Positions 31,712 through 36,701 of a DNA stretch of 36,701 bases are shown here, piece by piece. Within the stretch, counting starts at the first letter, position 1. Every line of letters begins with the position of its first letter. The notes under the pieces were generated by a model that saw nothing but the letters and a program-made list of their open reading frames with translations, was not told where the DNA came from and searched no databases. The stretch is from Lentzea kentuckyensis (GTDB lineage Bacteria > Actinomycetota > Actinomycetes > Mycobacteriales > Pseudonocardiaceae), in assembly GCF_002150765.1 (NCBI RefSeq), contig NZ_MUYM01000030.1, positions 1-36,701 of the forward strand. The letters are read 5' to 3'. A program made the position numbers and the translations under genes.

Positions 31712-32917
31712 TCAGGACTTGCGAGGAGAGACCGTCATGATGCCCGCGCACATCTCGTCGCTGGTGCCGTCGCCCCACACCACGTAGCGCGGCGGCAGCT
31801 TGCTCAGCTGCGGCAGCCGTTTGCGCAGCCCCGCGTCGTGCGTGCACGTCACCCGCAGCGTGTCCTCCGGACCGATCTCCACCGGCGACGGCAGCTTCAC
31901 CAGCCGCTGGTTGTCGAAGTCGAACTGCGGCACGTCCAGCACGACCTTGGCGTTCGGCGTGCCCGGGTTGAGTTCGACCTTGATGGCCCGCCCGAGCAGG
32001 TGCATGTGACCGAAACCAGCGAACAGCGTCATCGGCGCCGGCACCTTGTGGTCGCAGGTCTGGGTGTCACCGGGCTTCGGCGCGCTCTGGCCGCACTCCT
32101 CCAGCTGCCGGGCCGCGGTGCCGCCGACGTCCGGCCCGAACCGCTTCGTCACGTCCGCGATCGAGGCCGCGCGGTCACAGAGCGGACCCGACTCGTCGGC
32201 GGCGCAGGGCAGGTCGGTCGGCGCGTCGAGCGGGAACGTGTCGAGTTCCCGGGTCTGCGGCGTGCCGTCCGTCAGCCGCAGCCGCAGCGCCGAGCGGTCC
32301 GACCCGGCCGGCTTGCCGTCGCTCGCAAGCAGGTTGTAGTGCATCTGGAGGACGACCAGGCTGCCCGGCTCCAGCTTGAAGCCGACGTCCTGGGTGAACA
32401 GCGTCTCCGTGGCGCCCGGCGCCCAGGTGTCCACCCACGTCGCTTCCCCCGCTTCTACGTCGGCGCCGTCCACACCGGTCCCGCCGAAACACTGCCAGCC
32501 GGCGCCAGGGGTCTTCGCGTCCTGCTCGCGCACCGCGGCAGCGCCGCCCGGCGGCACCACGTACACGATGCCGTGGTGCGCGAGGGTGACGTTCTCCGGC
32601 GTGACCTGGGTCCCGGTCAGGAACGCCGCCTTGGTCAGGCCCGGATCGATCACCTGGCACCGGTACTCGTCCGTGCCGCCGCCCTCCGGCGGCGCGGGCG
32701 TGTAGGCCTCCGCCATCTTCAGGTCGACGAACCGCTCGCCGGCGCGCAGCGGCTGAGGTGGAGCCGATTTCTCGCCCCCGTGCGCGTGGTGCGAGCCGCC
32801 CACGGCAGGCGCCGGGCTGTTGCCTGCGTTCGACCCGCAGGCGACAACAGTGAACGCCGTCGCCACCGCCATGGTGGCCACCCCGAGCCTCCACAGTGGA
32901 CTATCAGGTTTTCTCAT
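31712..32917 (-). CDS. PHM/DBH-like type II copper monooxygenase lipoprotein
   Basis: A 401-residue exported protein related to eukaryotic peptidylglycine alpha-hydroxylating and dopamine beta-monooxygenases. The start is ATG 32917. The signal (LGVATMAVATAFTVVACGS) ends in a lipobox-like VVAC, so membrane anchoring is likely; a His-rich stretch (GGSHHAHGG) follows. All expected copper ligands are visible: His114-His115 (AHHG) and His193 (QMHYN) for the first site, and His304, His306 (GHMHLLG) and Met389 (DEMC) for the second. The full set suggests an active enzyme hydroxylating an unknown substrate. It lies 49 nt after the sensor kinase gene in the same direction, so it may be part of that operon. 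Confidence 0.88.
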   Translation of the reverse strand: MRKPDSPLWRLGVATMAVATAFTVVACGSNAGNSPAPAVGGSHHAHGGEKSAPPQPLRAGERFVDLKMAEAYTPAPPEGGGTDEYRCQVIDPGLTKAAFLTGTQVTPENVTLAHHGIVYVVPPGGAAAVREQDAKTPGAGWQCFGGTGVDGADVEAGEATWVDTWAPGATETLFTQDVGFKLEPGSLVVLQMHYNLLASDGKPAGSDRSALRLRLTDGTPQTRELDTFPLDAPTDLPCAADESGPLCDRAASIADVTKRFGPDVGGTAARQLEECGQSAPKPGDTQTCDHKVPAPMTLFAGFGHMHLLGRAIKVELNPGTPNAKVVLDVPQFDFDNQRLVKLPSPVEIGPEDTLRVTCTHDAGLRKRLPQLSKLPPRYVVWGDGTSDEMCAGIMTVSPRKS

Positions 32918-32966
32918 GACTTGAACGCTAGAACCGATTCCGTCCGGTTTCGTCCTACCGCGGTTG

Positions 32967-34430
32967 TCATTCTCGGGAGGCAGGTGGTACCACGGTACCT
33001 CTCTTGTCCACATCGGACTGATCTTTCGGGATCGCGGCTGCTGGAAGGTCGACCCGCAGCAGCGCGCCACCGCGGGAGGACCGGGCGACGGCGGCCCGGC
33101 CGCCGTGGGCATCGACGACCCGCTGCACGATCGACAGCCCCAGACCGGATCCCGGCAACGCCCTGGCGCTGTCGGCGCGGTAGAACCGGTCGAACACCCG
33201 CGGTACGTCGGCGGCGTCGATGCCCGGCCCGGCGTCGTCGACCTCGAGCACTGCCGACGCACCCTGGGCCCGGAGCCGGACCTCGACCGGATGGTCCGCC
33301 GGGGACCACTTGCCGGCGTTGTCGATGAGGTTGAGCACCGCCCGTTGGAGCGCGGCGGGACGCCCGCTCACCCACACGGAGGTCACGTCGAGCGCGACCT
33401 CGATGTCGGGCATGCGGGAACGTACCTGGGTCGCGGCGGCCACCACCACGTCGGCCAGGTCGAGCAGTTCGGTGCTCTCGTCGGTGACGTCACCGCGCGC
33501 CAGGTCGGTCAGCTCGGCGGCCAGGGTGCTCAACTCGGCCACCTGGGCGCCGAGATCGTTGAGCAGCCGGGTCCGGCTCTCCGCCGGCAGTCCGCTGTCC
33601 AGGGTGCCGCGCCGATCGAGCCGGATCAGCAGCTCGATGTTGAGGCGCAGGCTGGTGAGCGGGGTCTTGAGCTCGTGGGCGGCGTCCTCGGCGAGCAGCC
33701 GCTGGGCCCGTCGGGAGTCCCGGAGCGCGGCGAGCATGTCGTTGATCGACTGGATCAGCCGCCGGATCTCCCCACCGCCCTCGTCCGGGATGTCGGCGTC
33801 GAGATCCCGGGTGTGCGCGACACGGACCGCGGCGGCGGTCAGCCGGTCGATCGGTGCCAGCCCGGTCCGCGCCACGGCCCGCCCGACCAGAGCGCCGCAG
33901 ACCACGCAGAGCAGCCCGATCAGCAGCATGCCCAACCCGAACTCGTTGATCGGGCTGTCGTCGGCGACGCGGGCCACCTGGACCGCGCCGTCGCCCGCGC
34001 GCAGCGTGTAGACGAGGTAGCCGTCCTCGTCGCTGTCGCCCGCCTCCATCAGGTCAGCCGACGCGCCCTGCGCCACGCGCCCGGCCTGCTCGCTGACCGG
34101 AGGCAGCGCGGGTTGGCCGTCCGGCGTCCGGGTCGACCCGTCGGGCAGGATGACCCGCACCAGCTGACCGGATCCGGGATACGGCGGTAGCTGGACCTGT
34201 GCGAGACCGGCGCGCTCCGCGTTCGCCGCCAGGACGCGGGAGTCGGCGCGCAACTGATCCTCCGCGGTGTTCTGCAGCTCCCAGGCCAGTAGCTCGCTGG
34301 CCACTTGGAAGGACACGAACACGCTGACCGCGATGGCCGTCGCCGCGATCACCGTCAGCCTGGTCCGCAGGGACCGCCTGCGCCACCAACGGGTCAGCCG
34401 GCGCGGGCCCCGGCCGGCGGGCACGCTCAC
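32967..34430 (-). CDS. Sensor histidine kinase, MprB-like
   Basis: A 487-residue membrane sensor. Seen: a basic N terminus, first membrane segment (about 23-47), an extracytoplasmic region of about 115 residues, second segment (about 164-188), HAMP linker, and the dimerisation helix with phospho-acceptor His252 ([16 protein letters not shown]). The ATPase domain carries an N box ([11 protein letters not shown]), G1 (VDDAGPGID), F box (VFDRFYRA) and G2 (GSGLGLSIV). GTG start; GTGA overlaps the response-regulator stop by 4 nt, a standard coupled pair. The sensor region, rich in charged and Gly/Pro residues, gives no ligand clue. The downstream copper monooxygenase suggests an envelope or metal signal, which is inference only. 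Confidence 0.95.
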   Translation of the reverse strand: MSVPAGRGPRRLTRWWRRRSLRTRLTVIAATAIAVSVFVSFQVASELLAWELQNTAEDQLRADSRVLAANAERAGLAQVQLPPYPGSGQLVRVILPDGSTRTPDGQPALPPVSEQAGRVAQGASADLMEAGDSDEDGYLVYTLRAGDGAVQVARVADDSPINEFGLGMLLIGLLCVVCGALVGRAVARTGLAPIDRLTAAAVRVAHTRDLDADIPDEGGGEIRRLIQSINDMLAALRDSRRAQRLLAEDAAHELKTPLTSLRLNIELLIRLDRRGTLDSGLPAESRTRLLNDLGAQVAELSTLAAELTDLARGDVTDESTELLDLADVVVAAATQVRSRMPDIEVALDVTSVWVSGRPAALQRAVLNLIDNAGKWSPADHPVEVRLRAQGASAVLEVDDAGPGIDAADVPRVFDRFYRADSARALPGSGLGLSIVQRVVDAHGGRAAVARSSRGGALLRVDLPAAAIPKDQSDVDKRGTVVPPASRE

Positions 34431-35110
34431 GGAGGGGTCTCCCGCAACGTGTACCCCAAGCCGCGCAGCGTGTAGATCAGTCGCGGCTCACCTTCGGCCT
34501 CCATCTTGCGGCGCAGGTAGCTCACGTACACCTGGAGGCTGTTGGCAGTGACGCTCATGTCGAAGCCCCAGATCGCCTCGAACAGCGCGCCTCGGGTCAA
34601 CACCTGGGGCGCGTTGCTCATGAGGACCTGCAGCAGGGTGAACTCGGTCCTGGTCAGGCGGAGCGGCCGCTCGCCCCGCCACGCCTCGAACCTGTCGGGA
34701 TCGACCCGGACGTCGGCGAACGTCAGGATCTGCGACTCGTCGTCGCCCGGCGCGCGGCGGCGCAGCAGGGCCCGGACCCTGGCGAGCAACTCCTCGGTGG
34801 CGAACGGCTTGGGCAGATAGTCGTCGGCGCCCGCGTCCAGCCCCGCGACCCGGTCGGAGACCTGATCCCGGGCGGTCAGCATCAGCACCGGCAGATCCCG
34901 GCCCGCCGCCCGCAACCGCCGGCAGGTCTCCAACCCGCCGAGGCGGGGCATCATCAGGTCGAGGATCAGCAGATCCGGCGCGTCGCCACCGATCCCGTCG
35001 AGCACGGCGAGACCGTTGGCGACGGTGCTGGTCTCGTAACCCTCGACCTGGAGCACCCGCTCCAGCGACTCACGGATGGCCGCCTCGTCATCCGCGATCA
35101 TGATCCGCAC
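34427..35110 (-). CDS. OmpR-family response regulator, MprA-like
   Basis: A 227-residue regulator with an intact receiver: acidic pair in MIADDEAA, Asp51 ([13 protein letters not shown]), Thr79, Lys101 ([14 protein letters not shown]). The C-terminal winged helix ([59 protein letters not shown]) is of OmpR/PhoB type. GTG 35110 is the assigned start with a GGAAGGGGG tract about 12 nt upstream; ATG at 35101 is possible but would cut the first strand. It is the first gene of the probable RR-HK-monooxygenase operon and is divergent from the endoglucanase. Confidence 0.95.
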   Translation of the reverse strand: MRIMIADDEAAIRESLERVLQVEGYETSTVANGLAVLDGIGGDAPDLLILDLMMPRLGGLETCRRLRAAGRDLPVLMLTARDQVSDRVAGLDAGADDYLPKPFATEELLARVRALLRRRAPGDDESQILTFADVRVDPDRFEAWRGERPLRLTRTEFTLLQVLMSNAPQVLTRGALFEAIWGFDMSVTANSLQVYVSYLRRKMEAEGEPRLIYTLRGLGYTLRETPP

Positions 35111-35349
35111 GCCGGCCCGCCCCCCTTCCAGTCGATGCTTTGCCGCACATCGTCCCCGATGAACCTGAGGCCAGGGTTAAAGCGCGCCGCTGCGGTGCTC
35201 GCGAGGTCCGGTGGTCGTGCTTCGTGCGAACGTCTTTCGCACCACTGGCCGTAGTCGTTTCACGACCATGACAATCAGGCGTGACCAAATGTTCGAATCG
35301 AATTTCGTCGATCTCGACTGACGCCCGCCGATCAGCGGCGCGGAAAGGA

Positions 35350-35378
35350 TTGACTGCATGGTTTGACCCTGCCATCTT
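35350..35378 (+). promoter_or_regulatory. Predicted promoter of the GH5 endoglucanase
   Basis: TTGACT (35350-35355), a 17-nt spacer, then CATCTT (35373-35378). The -35 is near consensus and the -10 is weak. The LacI-type palindrome begins at the last base of the -10, consistent with repression by blocking polymerase. Confidence 0.5.
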
Positions 35379-35393
35379 GGAAAGCGCTTTCCA
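35378..35393. promoter_or_regulatory. LacI/CelR-type operator
   Basis: TGGAAAGCGCTTTCCA is a perfect 16-bp palindrome with the central CG of LacI-family sites. It closely resembles the CelR/CebR operator TGGGAGCGCTCCCA that controls cellulases in other actinomycetes and is relieved by cellobiose. No LacI-family gene is in this window, so the repressor would be encoded elsewhere. Confidence 0.8.
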
Positions 35394-35457
35394 TTTTCTG
35401 CCGCACCAGGCAGATCTACCTGGTTTCGACGGCCTCAAGACCTGAAGAGAGAAACCC

Positions 35458-36663
35458 ATGGGTTCACGAGCAAGAAGGTTCAGGATCGGCCTCCTCGCTG
35501 CCGCGCTGGCGATTGCCGCGTCCGCGTCCGGCTTGACGAGTCCGGTGTCGGCCAACACCATGAACCAGCTGAACGCTTCACAGATCGTCGCCGACATGGG
35601 CGCGGGCTGGAACCTGGGCAACCAGCTGGAAAGCACCATCGACGGAACTCCGAACGAGACGGCATGGGGTCAGCCGGTCGTCACGCAGGCCCTCATCGAC
35701 AAGGTGCGGGCCGCCGGGTTCAAAACGATCCGAATCCCGGTCTCCTACCTGAGGTCCATAGGCTCCGGGCCGAACTACACGATCAGTTCCTCCTGGCTGG
35801 ACAGGATCCAGACCGTCGTCAACTACGCGTACAACCGCGGCATGTACGTATTGATCAACATGCACGGCGACGGCTACAAGAACTTCACCGGCTCCTGGCT
35901 GATCTGCGACTCGTCCTCGCAGGCGACGATCAAGGCCAAGTACGAGAAGGCCTGGCAGCAGATCGCGCAGAGGTTCCAGAACTACGACCAGCGCCTGATC
36001 CTGGAGTCGATGAACGAGAACTTCGACGGGCAGTACGGCAACCCGACCCAGCCGTGCTACTCGAACATCAACAGCTACAACCAGATCTTCGTGGACACCG
36101 TGCGGCGGGCCGGCGGGAACAACAGCTCCCGGTGGTTGCTCGTGCCCGGCTGGAACACGAACATCGACTACACCGCGGGCAACTACGGCTTCCGGCTGCC
36201 GACGGACCAGTACCGCTCCCCGTCGATCCCCAGCAACGAGAAGCGCATCATGATCTCCGTTCACTACTACGCTCCGTGGGACTTCGCCGGAGAGGAAAAC
36301 GGCCGGATCACGCAGTGGGGACGGGGATCGACCAATCCCTCGAAGAAGTCCACCTGGGGACAGGAGGACTACCTGGACTCGCAGCTGAAGCTGATGCGTG
36401 ACGTCTTCGTCTCGAAGGGCTACCCGGTAGTGGTCGGTGAATACGGCTCGATCGACAAGTCGTCGTTCGACTCGTCGAACAACAGGTACCGCGCTGACTT
36501 CGCGCGTGCCGTCGTGACCACTTCGAAGAAATATGGCGCGGCCACCGTTTACTGGGACAACGGCTACAACGGCCAGTACGGGTTCGGCCTGTTCGACCGA
36601 GGTGCCCGCACCGTGACGCAGCAGGGCATCATCAACGCCATCATGGGTGCCGTCGCCGGCTAG
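35458..36663 (+). CDS. Secreted endoglucanase, glycoside hydrolase family 5
   Basis: A 401-residue exported enzyme with a signal peptide (MGSRARRFRIGLLAAALAIAASASG, cleavage probably after SPVSA). It is a single GH5 barrel: MGAGWNLGNQLES, FKTIRIPVSYL, YVLINMHGDGY, acid/base Glu187 in LESMNENFDG, IMISVHYYAPWDF, and nucleophile Glu328 in VVVGEYGSID, ending with TVYWDNGYNGQYGFGLFDR. These features fit endo-beta-1,4-glucanases. No cellulose-binding module or linker is present, so it probably acts on soluble or amorphous glucan. Regulation by a CelR-like repressor is suggested by the upstream operator. It is a single gene with no partner in view. Confidence 0.93.
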   Translation: MGSRARRFRIGLLAAALAIAASASGLTSPVSANTMNQLNASQIVADMGAGWNLGNQLESTIDGTPNETAWGQPVVTQALIDKVRAAGFKTIRIPVSYLRSIGSGPNYTISSSWLDRIQTVVNYAYNRGMYVLINMHGDGYKNFTGSWLICDSSSQATIKAKYEKAWQQIAQRFQNYDQRLILESMNENFDGQYGNPTQPCYSNINSYNQIFVDTVRRAGGNNSSRWLLVPGWNTNIDYTAGNYGFRLPTDQYRSPSIPSNEKRIMISVHYYAPWDFAGEENGRITQWGRGSTNPSKKSTWGQEDYLDSQLKLMRDVFVSKGYPVVVGEYGSIDKSSFDSSNNRYRADFARAVVTTSKKYGAATVYWDNGYNGQYGFGLFDRGARTVTQQGIINAIMGAVAG

Positions 36664-36701
36664 CAGCCGTAGCAACACGTCCTAGTAGGTTGTCGCGGCC
36701 T

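Larger units (their letters stand above)
35111..35457. other. 347-nt divergent intergenic region
   Basis: It lies between the response regulator and the GH5 gene and is less GC-rich than its surroundings, with no credible ORF. The GH5 side holds a promoter, a LacI-type operator and an SD-like GAAGAGAG just before ATG 35458. On the regulator side I see no clear hexamers. Confidence 0.7.

Noticed and set aside
32986..32999. GGTACC-AC-GGTACC dyad near the kinase stop
   Set aside because: Short, inside coding sequence, and without promoter context; could hint at an operator for the monooxygenase gene but support is too thin.
1..36701. CRISPR array, transposase, phage genes, tRNA or rRNA
   Set aside because: I looked for regularly spaced repeats, transposase motifs and RNA-gene sequences and saw none; a covariance-model search would be needed to exclude small RNAs.

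Overview
The window is high-GC DNA with overlapping start/stop codons, frequent GTG/TTG starts, AfsR/SARP regulators and a type VII-linked toxin operon. It reads as the chromosome of a filamentous actinomycete. The Pseudonocardiales (Lentzea, Saccharothrix or Amycolatopsis type) are my best guess, but this is inference from gene content only. I see no rRNA, tRNA, CRISPR array, transposase or phage genes.

Region 1 (1-12878) is a glycan-catabolic locus. A tightly coupled minus-strand operon runs GH125 alpha-1,6-mannosidase, ROK repressor, sugar-binding lipoprotein, two ABC permeases, GH29 alpha-fucosidase, GH2 beta-mannosidase and a GH3 beta-glycosidase that continues past the left edge. A secreted GH84 beta-N-acetylglucosaminidase is transcribed divergently. 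The set fits N-glycan fragments: outer GlcNAc removed outside, oligosaccharide imported, then core fucose, alpha-1,6-mannose and Man-beta-GlcNAc cleaved in the cytoplasm. The 237-bp divergent promoter holds a 14-3-14 operator-like palindrome, a perfect TGTGA-N6-TCACA Crp/GlxR-type site, a second long palindrome and a DasR-like core. No transporter ATPase is present. The GH3 gene runs into a palindromic repeat that seems to cut its C-terminal domain.

Region 2 (12918-20305) has a DMT-type membrane protein, an NTF2-like protein and a polymorphic toxin operon: YbaB-like protein, EspC-like T7SS protein, a 1503-residue WXG/RHS toxin with a C-terminal deaminase-fold tip (HAE...CxxC), and an overlapping Imm5-like immunity gene.

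Region 3 (20415-29871) holds two paralogous AfsR-type regulators (SARP-NB-ARC-TPR). Each is divergent from a gene for an exported protein: an SGNH hydrolase with a duplicated N-terminal module, and a Tat-signal RhiA-like protein. The two regulator promoters share a 19-bp box (17/19 identical) at nearly the same distance from the start codons.

Region 4 (29967-36663) contains an orphan LuxR-type response regulator, a DoxX-Rieske fusion membrane protein, an MprAB-like two-component system apparently co-transcribed with a PHM/DBH-like copper monooxygenase lipoprotein, and a secreted GH5 endoglucanase whose promoter carries a perfect LacI/CelR-type palindrome.
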